DNA of 64,000 nucleotides, from contig NZ_KQ130452.1 in NCBI RefSeq assembly GCF_001046635.1, forward strand, positions 484,668-548,667, in the 5' to 3' direction. Below are positions 55,155 through 63,679 of the stretch, in pieces. The notes under the pieces are model-generated. The model made no database searches, was not told the DNA's origin, and saw nothing but the letters and a program-made list of their open reading frames with translations. Origin of the DNA: Novosphingobium barchaimii LL02. GTDB taxonomy: Bacteria; Pseudomonadota; Alphaproteobacteria; Sphingomonadales; Sphingomonadaceae. The translations under genes were made by a program, and so were the position numbers. Within the stretch, counting starts at the first letter, position 1. Each line of letters starts with the position of its first letter.

Positions 55155-55180
55155 CCGCTCAGGCTGAGCCTGTCGAAGCC
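55155..55180. repeat. REP-like palindrome of sphingomonad type
   Basis: CCGCTCAGGCTGAGCCTGTCGAAGCC contains the dyad CTCAGGCTGAGCCTG. Reverse strand TTCGACAGGCTCAGCCTGAG is a repeat I recall as frequent in Novosphingobium-type genomes. The gap 54859-55248 holds only this and the pair just upstream; no gene is seen. Confidence 0.7.
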
Positions 55181-55248
55181 CCCCGCTAAACCACCCCCTG
55201 ACACATCGCTCATTTGAGCCGCGCGCCGTCATGCGCTAGCTGGGGTGC

Positions 55249-57063
55249 ATGTCCGACGAATCTCCCGCAGACCGCTTCAAGTCCGTCCTCACCGGCGCCT
55301 CGCGCGCCATCGCGCAGGAGACGGAGGTGGAGGTCAACTGGACGTCCGACGCGCCCAGTTCCACCGGCACCACCTTCCGCGTGCCGATGCCCGGCCGCAG
55401 CCTGCCACGCGCAGCCGCCATGCAGGCCCGTGGCTATGCCGACAGTTTCGCGCTGAAACTGCGCCACCACGACGACAAGCTGCACATGCGCAAGGCTCCT
55501 TCCGAGCCATCGGCGCGCGCTGCCTACGATGCGGTCGAGGCGGTGCGCTACGAGGCGCTGGGCGCCAACGCCTATGCCGGCATGGCCGATAACCTCGACG
55601 CGGCACTGATGGCGCGTATCGCGTCGGACCCGATTTCCCGCGCCGATACGCCTGACGCAGTGCCGATCCCGACCGCACTGGCGCTGCTGCTGCGCGAGAA
55701 GCTGACCGGCCAGCCGATCCCCGAGATTGCCGTCCCCGGTGTCGACATGGTCCGCAAATGGATCGAGCAGAAGGCCGGCAAGGACTTCGATGCGCTGGCC
55801 AGTTCGCTGGAGGACCAGCGCGCTTTCCAGTCGCTTTCGCTCGACATGCTCCAGCACCTGGAATTGACCCGCTCCGAGGAAGTCCCACAGGAACCCAACG
55901 AAGCCGACGATATGGACGGCGACGAGGAGACCGAGGAGCAGGAGGACGGCGGCGAGCAGGGTCAGGACCAGAACCCAGCCGAAATGGCCGCCGAACCCGC
56001 ATCCGGCGAGGATGAAGGCGAAAGCGAATCGGAGGGCGAAACGTCCGACGACATGGAGGAAGGCGAGGAGGGACAGGAAGGGGACGAGGGGATGCTCCCC
56101 GTGCGTCCCAACCGCCCCTGGACCGACATTCCCGACAGTTTCGACTACAAGGTCTTCACCGAGGCCTTCGACGAAGTCGTCGGTGCATCGGACTTGTGCG
56201 ACGAGGAAGAACTCACCCGCCTGCGCGCTTATCTCGATGCGCAGCTCAAGGGGCTGCAGGGCGTGGTGACGCGCCTTGCCAACCGCCTGCAGCGCCGCCT
56301 GATGGCACAGCAGAACCGGTCGTGGGATTTCGACCAGGAAGAAGGCCTGATCGATGCCGCCAGGCTGGCGCGCGTGGTCGTTTCGCCGGGGCAGTCGCTG
56401 TCCTACAAGGTTGAGCGCGATGTCGAGTTCAAGGACACCGTCGTCACCCTGCTGCTCGACAATTCCGGCTCGATGCGCGGACGCCCGATCTCGATCGCCG
56501 CGATCAGCGCCGACGTTCTCGCGCGCACGCTGGAGCGCTGCGGCGTCAAGGTCGAGATCCTGGGCTTCACCACCCGCGCCTGGAAGGGCGGACAGGGCCG
56601 CGAGGCCTGGCTTGCCAGCGGCAAGCCCGCGCATCCTGGCCGCCTCAACGATTTGCGCCACATCGTCTACAAGAAGGCTGACGAGCCGTGGCGCCGGGCC
56701 AAAAAGAACCTCGGCCTGATGATGCGCGAAGGCCTGCTGAAGGAAAACATCGACGGCGAGGCGCTGCTGTGGGCGCATAGCCGGATGCTCGCCCGGCAGG
56801 AGGACCGCCGCATTCTGATGGTCATCTCCGACGGCGCGCCGGTGGACGATTCCACTCTCTCGGTGAATTCCGCCGGTTACCTCGAAGCGCACCTGCGCCG
56901 GGTGATCGAATGGATCGAATCGAAGTCGCCGGTCCAGCTTGTCGCCATCGGCATCGGCCACGACGTAACCCGCTACTACCGCCGCGCCGTGACGATCATG
57001 GACGCCGAACAACTCGGCGGCACGATGATCGAACAACTGGCCGGATTGTTCGAGGAGGAGTGA
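55249..57063 (+). CDS. cobT: Cobaltochelatase subunit CobT
   Basis: The 604-residue protein is the large VWA partner of aerobic cobaltochelatase (with CobN and CobS) that inserts Co2+ into hydrogenobyrinate diamide. An N-terminal domain (1-210) is followed by a strongly acidic Glu/Asp-rich linker (about 210-285) and a C-terminal VWA domain with MIDAS motif [12 protein letters not shown] (about 402-413) and [13 protein letters not shown]. cobS usually lies upstream but is replaced here by REP repeats and tal. The start ATG 55249 agrees with the family. Confidence 0.92.
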   Translation: MSDESPADRFKSVLTGASRAIAQETEVEVNWTSDAPSSTGTTFRVPMPGRSLPRAAAMQARGYADSFALKLRHHDDKLHMRKAPSEPSARAAYDAVEAVRYEALGANAYAGMADNLDAALMARIASDPISRADTPDAVPIPTALALLLREKLTGQPIPEIAVPGVDMVRKWIEQKAGKDFDALASSLEDQRAFQSLSLDMLQHLELTRSEEVPQEPNEADDMDGDEETEEQEDGGEQGQDQNPAEMAAEPASGEDEGESESEGETSDDMEEGEEGQEGDEGMLPVRPNRPWTDIPDSFDYKVFTEAFDEVVGASDLCDEEELTRLRAYLDAQLKGLQGVVTRLANRLQRRLMAQQNRSWDFDQEEGLIDAARLARVVVSPGQSLSYKVERDVEFKDTVVTLLLDNSGSMRGRPISIAAISADVLARTLERCGVKVEILGFTTRAWKGGQGREAWLASGKPAHPGRLNDLRHIVYKKADEPWRRAKKNLGLMMREGLLKENIDGEALLWAHSRMLARQEDRRILMVISDGAPVDDSTLSVNSAGYLEAHLRRVIEWIESKSPVQLVAIGIGHDVTRYYRRAVTIMDAEQLGGTMIEQLAGLFEEE

Positions 57064-57113
57064 GCGGCGGCGCGGCTTGACTGCGCCGCTTCGCCGCTTA
57101 TGCGCCTAGGCCT

Positions 57114-58577
57114 ATGACCGACGCATCGAACCTGACGCTGTTCAACAGCCTTACCCGCCAGCTTGAGCCGTTCCGGCCTGTTCATCAGGGCGAAGCGCGC
57201 GTCTATACCTGCGGGCCAACGGTCTACAACTATCCCCACATCGGCAACATGCGCGCCTACGTCTTCGCCGATGTGCTGGGGCGGACACTGAGCCACAAGG
57301 GCTACAAGCTCACCCACGTCATCAACATCACCGACGTCGGCCACCTGACCGACGACGCTGATGCCGGCGAGGACAAGATGGAGAAGATGGCGCGCGTGGC
57401 TGCGCAGTCGATCTGGGACATCGCGGCGCACTACACACAGGCTTACTGGGCCGACATCGCCGCGCTCAATATCCGGCAGCCTGCGAAGTGGTCAATCGCC
57501 ACCGATTACGTGCCGCAGATGATCGAATTTGCCGAGAAGATCGCGCCAAACCACTGCTACGAAATCGAAAGTGGCCTTTACTTCGACGTTTCGACCGTGG
57601 CCGACTACGGCCGCCTCGCCCGCGCGGTGACGGACGAGGGCGAGGGCCGCATCGAGGCCGTCGACGGCAAGCGCAACGCCGCCGACTTCGCGATCTGGCG
57701 CAAGACGCCGCCGGGTGAGAAGCGCCAGATGGAGTGGGATTCGCCTTGGGGTGCGGGCGCTCCCGGCTGGCACCTGGAATGCTCGGTGATGAGCGGCGAC
57801 CTGCTAGGCTTTCCGTTCGACATCCACACCGGCGGCATCGATCACCGCGAAATCCACCACCCCAACGAGATCGCCCAGAACCAGGCATTCTGCTGCACGA
57901 ATGGATTGGATGTTCCCGCAAATTCGGGCGCCAGAGTGTGGATGCACAACAATTTTCTCGTCGAACGCTCCGGCAAGATGAGCAAGTCTTCGGGCGAGTT
58001 CCTGCGCCTGCAACTGCTGATCGACAAGGGCTATCACCCGTTGGGCTACCGCATGATGTGCCTTCAGGCGCATTACCGCAGCGAGCTGGAGTTCAGCTGG
58101 GAAGGCCTTGCCGCCGCGCTCGTGCGCCTCAAGCGCATGATTATCGTGGCCGAGCGCCTCGCCGATGTGGAAGCGGTCGATGGGTCGGCGGCGTTCGGGA
58201 ATCCCAAGCTGGCGCCAATGCTCGAAACGTTCGAGAAGGCGATCGGCGAGGATCTCAACACGGCCATAGCGCTGACTGCGTTGGAGGAGGTGCTTGCCGC
58301 AAAGAAGGTTGATCCTTCGGCCAAGCGCGCGGTTGTCGAGGCGATGGACGCGGTGCTGGGCCTGGACCTGTTCAGCACTTCGCGCGCCGACCTTCGCTTG
58401 CGTCCCAAGACGGCAGCGATCGCTGAAGCGGAGATCGACGACGTGCTGGCCCGCCGCAGGCAGGCCCGTGCCGAGAAGGACTTCGCGACTTCCGATGCCC
58501 TGCGCGATGAACTTGCCGCCAAGGGCGTCGAGGCGATGGACGGCGATCCGCTCGGCTGGGAGTGGAAGCTGGGCTGA
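57114..58577 (+). CDS. cysS: Cysteinyl-tRNA synthetase
   Basis: The 487-residue class I enzyme has YTCGPTVYNYPHIGNMRAYV (zinc Cys and HIGH-like HIGN), GAPGWHLECSVMS, IHTGGIDHREIHHPNEIAQNQAF with zinc ligands, and KMSKSSGEFLRL as the KMSKS loop. A C-terminal anticodon-binding helical region ends AKGVEAMDGDPLGWEWKLG. Canonical length. It follows cobT by 50 bases. Confidence 0.97.
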   Translation: MTDASNLTLFNSLTRQLEPFRPVHQGEARVYTCGPTVYNYPHIGNMRAYVFADVLGRTLSHKGYKLTHVINITDVGHLTDDADAGEDKMEKMARVAAQSIWDIAAHYTQAYWADIAALNIRQPAKWSIATDYVPQMIEFAEKIAPNHCYEIESGLYFDVSTVADYGRLARAVTDEGEGRIEAVDGKRNAADFAIWRKTPPGEKRQMEWDSPWGAGAPGWHLECSVMSGDLLGFPFDIHTGGIDHREIHHPNEIAQNQAFCCTNGLDVPANSGARVWMHNNFLVERSGKMSKSSGEFLRLQLLIDKGYHPLGYRMMCLQAHYRSELEFSWEGLAAALVRLKRMIIVAERLADVEAVDGSAAFGNPKLAPMLETFEKAIGEDLNTAIALTALEEVLAAKKVDPSAKRAVVEAMDAVLGLDLFSTSRADLRLRPKTAAIAEAEIDDVLARRRQARAEKDFATSDALRDELAAKGVEAMDGDPLGWEWKLG

Positions 58578-58687
58578 AAGTTCTCGGCGCTGCGATGCGC
58601 AGGGCGGCAACGCTGATGCAAAACCCGCTCTTGTAACCGCCGGTTACCGCGCCGAGTTTGGGTCTTTGCCGTCCAGCGGAGCTGCCC

Positions 58688-59626
58688 ATGACCGTCGCCG
58701 TTCTCAACGCCCTTTCGCGCCCGTTGCTTGAGGGCAAGCTGCCTGAGGGCGTCGAGCCTTTGTGGTTCAGCGACACCGACGAACTCATGGCGCTGGCGCC
58801 GCGCGCGCAAGTGGCATGGCTGGACATGATAAAACCGCCAGTGGCCGCCGAGGCGATTTCGCTGATGGAAGGCCTGAAGTGGTACAATGCCATGTCCTCG
58901 GGCGTCGACTGGCTGCCGCTGCCTATTTTGCGCGCGCGCGGTGTGGCCCTCACCAACGGCGCGGGCATTCATGCGCAGACGGTTTCCGAATACGCGGTCA
59001 TGGGAATGCTGACGATGGCCAAGGGCTGGCGCGAGGTCGTGCGGGCGCAGGATCGTCACGAATGGTTGATGGAACCTCCTGGCAAGCGTGAATTGCTGGA
59101 TGCCGAAGTGCTGGTGATCGGCGCAGGTGAGATCGGCTCGCGCATTGCCGAAATGCTGCGGGTTTTCGGGGCCAAGGTCACCAGCGCGCGCCGCCGTCCC
59201 GGTCCCGGCGACCTTGGCCAGAACGAGTGGCAGGGCGCTCTGGGCAGGTTCGACTGGGTGATCCTGATAGTGCCCTCCACGCCGGAAACCACCGGCATGT
59301 TCGGCGCGGACCAGTTCGCCGCGATGAAGCCGGGTGCGAGCCTGCTCAACTTCGCGCGCGGCACCGTCCTCGATCAGGATGCGCTGCTGGCGGCGATCGA
59401 TTCGGGACATCTGGGCGGCGCGTTCCTCGACGTCACCACGCCTGAGCCGTTGCCGTCCGACCATCCGTTGTGGTCGCGCCAGAATGTGCATATCTCGATG
59501 CACCTGTCGGGCCGCGCGCAGGATGCGCTGCTGGCGCGGGGCACGGCGCGGTTCCTCGGTAACCTCGAACGCTATTGCCGGGGTGAAGCGCTCGAACATC
59601 AAGTCGACCTTTCGCAAGGTTACTGA
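58688..59626 (+). CDS. D-isomer-specific 2-hydroxyacid dehydrogenase
   Basis: The 312-residue protein has the NAD-binding VLVIGAGEIGSRIAEMLRVFGAKV (about 140-163, GxGxxG), catalytic Arg in LNFARGTVLDQDAL, Glu in DVTTPEPLPSDHPLW and His in HISMHLSG. It is like GhrA/SerA-type reductases. Start ATG 58688 with AGCGGAG upstream. It sits 178 bases before a TPP enzyme, which may act on a related 2-oxo acid (inference). Confidence 0.88.
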   Translation: MTVAVLNALSRPLLEGKLPEGVEPLWFSDTDELMALAPRAQVAWLDMIKPPVAAEAISLMEGLKWYNAMSSGVDWLPLPILRARGVALTNGAGIHAQTVSEYAVMGMLTMAKGWREVVRAQDRHEWLMEPPGKRELLDAEVLVIGAGEIGSRIAEMLRVFGAKVTSARRRPGPGDLGQNEWQGALGRFDWVILIVPSTPETTGMFGADQFAAMKPGASLLNFARGTVLDQDALLAAIDSGHLGGAFLDVTTPEPLPSDHPLWSRQNVHISMHLSGRAQDALLARGTARFLGNLERYCRGEALEHQVDLSQGY

Positions 59627-59804
59627 TGCGACAATGCTGATCCCATCCGTCATTCTTCGGGTGTACGCGCGCGCCTGTTCCTATTAGTTTTGCCAGGAGG
59701 CTATCGAATTCATCAGGGAGATGCCCGAGGCAAATCGCGTATCAGCCTCGGGAGCAACCGGCCGCACGGTACAAGCCGGCAACGAAATGTGGGGAAAGCG
59801 GATT

Positions 59805-61478
59805 ATGGCTGAAAGCGACAAGCGCAAGGCATCGGACTTGTTCATAGAATGTCTGGAGCAGGAAGGTGTCGAGTACATCTTCGGCGTTCCGGGAGAGGAA
59901 AACCTCGATTTTCTCGATTCGCTTTCCCGCTCCAAGCAGATCAAGCTGATCCTCACCCGGCATGAGCAGGGTGCCGGATTCATGGCTGCGACCTATGGGC
60001 GGCATACCGGCAAGGCGGGCGTGTGCCTTTCCACCCTGGGTCCGGGCGCGACGAACTTCGTGACGGCGGCCGCCTATGCGACGCTGGGCGGTATGCCGAT
60101 GCTGATGATCACGGGCCAGAAGCCGATCAAGAAGTCCAAGCAGGGCCGTTTTCAGATCCTCGACGTGGTTTCGATGATGCAGCCGATCACGAAGTACGCG
60201 CACCAGATGGCGTCCTCGGATAACATCCCCAGCCGCGTGCGTGAGGCGTTCCGCATTGCGGAGGAAGAAAAGCCGGGCGCCACTCATATTGAACTGCCCG
60301 AGGATATCGCAGACGAACACACCGACTCGCGCCCTGTGCCGCGCTCGATCGTGCGCCGACCCACGGCGGACGTGAAGTCGATCGTTCAGGCGGTCGACGC
60401 GCTGCAGAAGGCGAAGCGGCCCGTGCTGGTCATCGGCGCCGGCGCCAACCGGAAGATGACCAGCAAGATGCTCGGCGAATTTGTCGAGAAGACCGGCATC
60501 CCGTTCCTCACCACACAGCTGGGGAAGGGCGTGATCGATGAGCGTCACCCCAAATTCCTCGGCTGCGCCGCGCTGTCGGCCGGCGATTTCGTGCACCGCG
60601 CGATCGAGGATGCCGACTGCATCGTCAATATCGGGCATGATGTGATCGAGAAGCCGCCTTTCTTCATGACCAACGACGGCACCCGCGACGACCGGACCGT
60701 CATCCACGTCTCGACCAAGACGGCCGAGGTCGATCCCGTCTACTTCCCGCATATCGAAGTGATCGGCGATATCGCCAATGCCATGTGGCAGATCAAGGAA
60801 GCCATCACCCCGTCCGAAAAGTGGAGCTTCGACGCGATGCTGCGCTACCGCCAGGCCGAGGTGGAGCACACTGCAAAGCTGGCCGCCGACGAGCGTTTCC
60901 CGATCTTCCCGCCGCATGCGGTCCAGCAGGTGCGCGATGCGCTGCCCGACGATGCGATCATCTGCCTAGACAACGGGATCTACAAGATCTGGTTCGCGCG
61001 CGGCTACAGCGCGCGCGGCCCGAACACGGTGCTGCTCGACAATGCGCTGGCGACGATGGGAGCCGGGCTGCCCTCGGCCATGGCAAGCGCGATGGTCTAT
61101 CCGGGGCGCAAGGTGCTGGCGGTGTGCGGTGATGGCGGCTTCATGATGAACAGCCAGGAAGTGGAGACGGCGGTTCGCCTCGGTCTCGACCTGACGGTGT
61201 TGATCCTGAACGACAATGCCTATGGCATGATCCGCTGGAAGCAGGCGAACATGGGATTTGCCGACTTCGGCCTGTCCTACGGCAATCCCGATTTTGTGAA
61301 GTACGCCGAGGCTTACGGCGCCAACGGGTACCGCGTGGAAAGCTCGGGGCACCTGCAGGAACTGCTCGTCCATTGCCGCGATACGCCGGGCGTGCACATC
61401 ATCGACTGCCCGGTCGATTATTCCGAGAACGACAGCATCCTCAATACCGAGATCAAGGAAATGTCCCGGGCCCTCTGA
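59805..61478 (+). CDS. Acetolactate-synthase-like TPP-dependent enzyme
   Basis: The 557-residue protein has the three TPP-enzyme domains. The PYR domain has RHEQGAGFMA with catalytic Glu54. The middle domain follows, and the PP domain has GDGGFMMNSQEVETAVRLGLDLTVLILNDNAYG (GDG...N Mg/TPP motif). It resembles IlvB/AlsS-type large subunits but no small regulatory subunit gene (ilvN/ilvH) is adjacent, so a catabolic acetolactate synthase or other 2-oxo-acid carboligase is possible. ATG 59805 is chosen because MAESDKRKASDLFIECLEQEG begins the fold. A strong terminator follows. Confidence 0.85.
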   Translation: MAESDKRKASDLFIECLEQEGVEYIFGVPGEENLDFLDSLSRSKQIKLILTRHEQGAGFMAATYGRHTGKAGVCLSTLGPGATNFVTAAAYATLGGMPMLMITGQKPIKKSKQGRFQILDVVSMMQPITKYAHQMASSDNIPSRVREAFRIAEEEKPGATHIELPEDIADEHTDSRPVPRSIVRRPTADVKSIVQAVDALQKAKRPVLVIGAGANRKMTSKMLGEFVEKTGIPFLTTQLGKGVIDERHPKFLGCAALSAGDFVHRAIEDADCIVNIGHDVIEKPPFFMTNDGTRDDRTVIHVSTKTAEVDPVYFPHIEVIGDIANAMWQIKEAITPSEKWSFDAMLRYRQAEVEHTAKLAADERFPIFPPHAVQQVRDALPDDAIICLDNGIYKIWFARGYSARGPNTVLLDNALATMGAGLPSAMASAMVYPGRKVLAVCGDGGFMMNSQEVETAVRLGLDLTVLILNDNAYGMIRWKQANMGFADFGLSYGNPDFVKYAEAYGANGYRVESSGHLQELLVHCRDTPGVHIIDCPVDYSENDSILNTEIKEMSRAL

Positions 61479-61501
61479 GAATTTGCATCGCTTGTAGAAA
61501 C

Positions 61502-61539
61502 AAGGCCCGTCATCTGTTTGGGGATGACGGGCCTTTTTT
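61502..61539 (+). terminator. Intrinsic terminator after the TPP enzyme gene
   Basis: AAGGCCCGTCATC and GATGACGGGCCTT form a perfect 13-bp stem with an 8-base loop, followed by TTTT. Confidence 0.9.
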
Positions 61540-61566
61540 CGTACTCGCGCCCTGATCGGCGTTTTT

Positions 61567-61962
61567 TCAGCAGTCTTCCAGAAGTAGCAACTGCGCCTCC
61601 ACCGTCATGCGCGGTTGCGGAGAGACGTGGTGTTCCACCGCGATCACTGAGGCGTCGGCCACAATCTGGCCGGCTATGGTGAACTCATGCTCGGGCAGGG
61701 CGGCAACATAGTCCTCGCCCTGCACTATCCCATCGACGCCATGGAATTCGAGCACCACGACGTGGCGTGATCCGGTGAAGGTCGCGCTCGACCACGCTTT
61801 TTCGGTGTGGAGCAGGAACTGCGCGGACCCACCGGCCAACTGCAGCATTTCCGCCAATAGCCGCAGCCATGGGCCGCGCTGGGAGCGGGCAGGTGCGGCG
61901 GGCGTTTCGTCGCCTTGGCGCAGGTCGTGGGAAGCGGGGGTGGGAAGGGCATCACAGGGCAT
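61567..61962 (-). CDS. Hypothetical protein
   Basis: The 131-residue protein has no signal or membrane segment. Residues 40-130 contain beta-like segments (QFLLHTEKAWSSATFTGSRHVVVLEF, PEHEFTIAGQIVADASVIAVEHH, RMTVEAQLLLLEDC), which look like a compact domain conserved in sphingomonads. Its start overlaps the end of the small HTH-like gene by 11 bases. Function unknown. Confidence 0.65.
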   Translation of the reverse strand: MPCDALPTPASHDLRQGDETPAAPARSQRGPWLRLLAEMLQLAGGSAQFLLHTEKAWSSATFTGSRHVVVLEFHGVDGIVQGEDYVAALPEHEFTIAGQIVADASVIAVEHHVSPQPRMTVEAQLLLLEDC

Positions 61963-62152
61963 GGCGGTCCTCGATCGATCGGGTTTGATAGGTGTTCATG
62001 AACTGCTCGACGCGGGCGGCTGTCTGGTCGCGAGGCAGGCGGCCATTGCGCAGATCGGCCACAAAACGCGGGTCTTGGGCGGCCAGGCGACCGAACTTGG
62101 TCCAGGGCATCTTGGTTTCGCGCAGGAAGCGCTCGATCTTGCGCAGGAGCAT
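61952..62152 (-). CDS. Small HTH-like protein
   Basis: The 66-residue product, starting MLLRKIERFLRETKMPWTKF, continues GRLAAQDPRFVADLRNGRLPRDQTAARVEQFMNTY. The F..LA..DPRFV..LRNGR pattern looks like a Cro/XRE-type helix-turn-helix where the recognition helix is DPRFVADLRNG. A longer frame could start at 62194. It is divergent from the S24 repressor gene, with a perfect dyad between, like a small phage-type switch. Overlap with the following gene suggests co-transcription. Confidence 0.6.
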   Translation of the reverse strand: MLLRKIERFLRETKMPWTKFGRLAAQDPRFVADLRNGRLPRDQTAARVEQFMNTYQTRSIEDRHAL

Positions 62153-62221
62153 CCTGGCAGGTCCTTTCTGTGGGATTCGTCTTTCTGTTCCCATTATGTT
62201 CCATTCGAAATCCTACTTGTC

Positions 62222-62235
62222 TAGGAAATTTCCTA
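62222..62235. promoter_or_regulatory. Palindrome TAGGAAATTTCCTA in divergent promoter region
   Basis: A perfect 14-base dyad, with an extra TCCTA half-site at 62211-62215, lies 17 bases before the S24 repressor start and 70 before the divergent small HTH gene. Position fits autoregulation by either protein. Confidence 0.6.
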
Positions 62236-62251
62236 CGAGTATGGTTACAAG

Positions 62252-62902
62252 ATGGAAATTGATCCTGCCCGCCGCCGCTTGCTGGAACTGGCTGACGAAC
62301 GCCGGGTCAGCTTGACGCGGCTTTCGCAAATGCTCGGGAAAAACCCGAGCTATCTTCAACAATTTGTACGCAAGGGCAGTCCCCGGCGGTTGGAAGAGCA
62401 GGATCGTGGAATGCTCGCCCGGTTCTTCGGGGTCGGCGAAGACGAACTGGGCCGGATGAGGGATAATTCCTACGCCATTGCCGACACGTCGAGGAAATCG
62501 GACTGGATCGATGTGCCGCGCCTGGCCATCGGTGCCTCGGCTGGGCCAGGCTCTCTCGCGGAAGGGGAAGCGGCTTTCGATACCATCCGTTTCTCGAGTC
62601 GCTGGCTGCGCACGATGGGGCTCCAGCCGGGCCATCTGTCGACCATCGTCGTGAGCGGCGATTCGATGGAGCCGACCTTGCGCGACGGCGACGAGATCTT
62701 AGTGGATCGTGCGCTACGGCCTCGGCGTGACGGGATTCACGTCGTGCGTTTAGGGGAAAGTTTGCTGGTCAAGCGGCTCGACACTGCCCGTTCCGGCGTG
62801 ATCGTGTTGATCAGCGACAACGCTGCTTATCCACCGGTCGAATGTGCGCCGCAGGATGTGGAGGTCATCGGCCGGGTCGTGTGGAAGGGCGGAAGAATTT
62901 AG
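62252..62902 (+). CDS. S24/LexA-like transcriptional repressor
   Basis: The 216-residue protein has an N-terminal HTH (SLTRLSQMLGKNPSYLQQFVRKG, about 20-42) and a C-terminal S24 peptidase-like domain. The catalytic pair is Ser138 (VVSGDSMEPTLRDGDE) and Lys174 (SLLVKRLDT). An Ala-Gly candidate cleavage site lies in GASAGPG (Ala97-Gly98). It is like the C2/CI-type repressors that cleave themselves on DNA damage. No prophage genes surround it, so it probably controls chromosomal targets. Confidence 0.85.
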   Translation: MEIDPARRRLLELADERRVSLTRLSQMLGKNPSYLQQFVRKGSPRRLEEQDRGMLARFFGVGEDELGRMRDNSYAIADTSRKSDWIDVPRLAIGASAGPGSLAEGEAAFDTIRFSSRWLRTMGLQPGHLSTIVVSGDSMEPTLRDGDEILVDRALRPRRDGIHVVRLGESLLVKRLDTARSGVIVLISDNAAYPPVECAPQDVEVIGRVVWKGGRI

Positions 62903-62943
62903 CGTGGTTGCAATCGTGCGGAGGTACGGCCATTTTTGCCGGC

Positions 62944-63666
62944 ATGACCCAAAACACCGATACGGCCGTCCAGCAGGCCCCCGTCCAGCAAGCCATGCGC
63001 GTGGGCATTATTCCCGTGACCCCGCTCCAGCAGAACTGCTCGCTTTTGTGGTGCACGGCTACCATGCGCGGCGCGCTTGTCGATCCGGGGGGCGATCTGC
63101 CGAAGCTGAAGCAGGCTATCGAGAAGACAGGCGTCACAATCGAGAAGATTCTCGTCACGCATGGTCATCTCGATCACTGCGGCCAGGCGGGAGTGCTCGC
63201 CAAGGAACTCGGCGTCCCGATCGAAGGGCCGCACGAGGAAGACCGATTCTGGATCGCCCAGCTGACCGATGACGGCCCCCGCTGGAATATGGAGGCGCAT
63301 ACTTTCGAGCCCGACCGTTGGCTGGAAGACGGCGACAAGGTGACCGTTGGCGAACTGGAACTCGACGTCGTCCACTGCCCGGGTCATACGCCGGGGCACG
63401 TCGTATTCCACCATGCGCCAAGCCGTTTCGCGATGGTCGGCGATGTCTTGTTTCGGGGCGGCATCGGCCGCTGGGATTTTCCGCGCGGGAATCTGGAAGA
63501 CCTAGTCGATTCGATTACGCAGAAGCTCTGGCCGCTGGGCGATGATGTGACCTTCGTGCCCGGGCATGGCCCCGTCAGTACCTTCGGGCAGGAACGCCGG
63601 ACGAATCCCTATGTCAGCGATGATGCGCTCGATGGCCGCCGACCGGGACAGGGCCTTTACGGATGA
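62944..63666 (+). CDS. Glyoxalase-II-like MBL-fold hydrolase (YcbL type)
   Basis: The 240-residue protein has VTHGHLDHCGQ (metal motif HxHxDH, about 75-85), CPGHTPGHVVFHH and FVPGHGP, all in the order of the type II glyoxalase/YcbL family. It likely hydrolyses S-lactoylglutathione or a similar thioester. The start ATG 62944 follows the family N-terminus; the longer frame overlaps the repressor gene. The preceding gene ends 41 bases upstream. Confidence 0.88.
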   Translation: MTQNTDTAVQQAPVQQAMRVGIIPVTPLQQNCSLLWCTATMRGALVDPGGDLPKLKQAIEKTGVTIEKILVTHGHLDHCGQAGVLAKELGVPIEGPHEEDRFWIAQLTDDGPRWNMEAHTFEPDRWLEDGDKVTVGELELDVVHCPGHTPGHVVFHHAPSRFAMVGDVLFRGGIGRWDFPRGNLEDLVDSITQKLWPLGDDVTFVPGHGPVSTFGQERRTNPYVSDDALDGRRPGQGLYG

Positions 63667-63679
63667 CGTTTACCGGACT

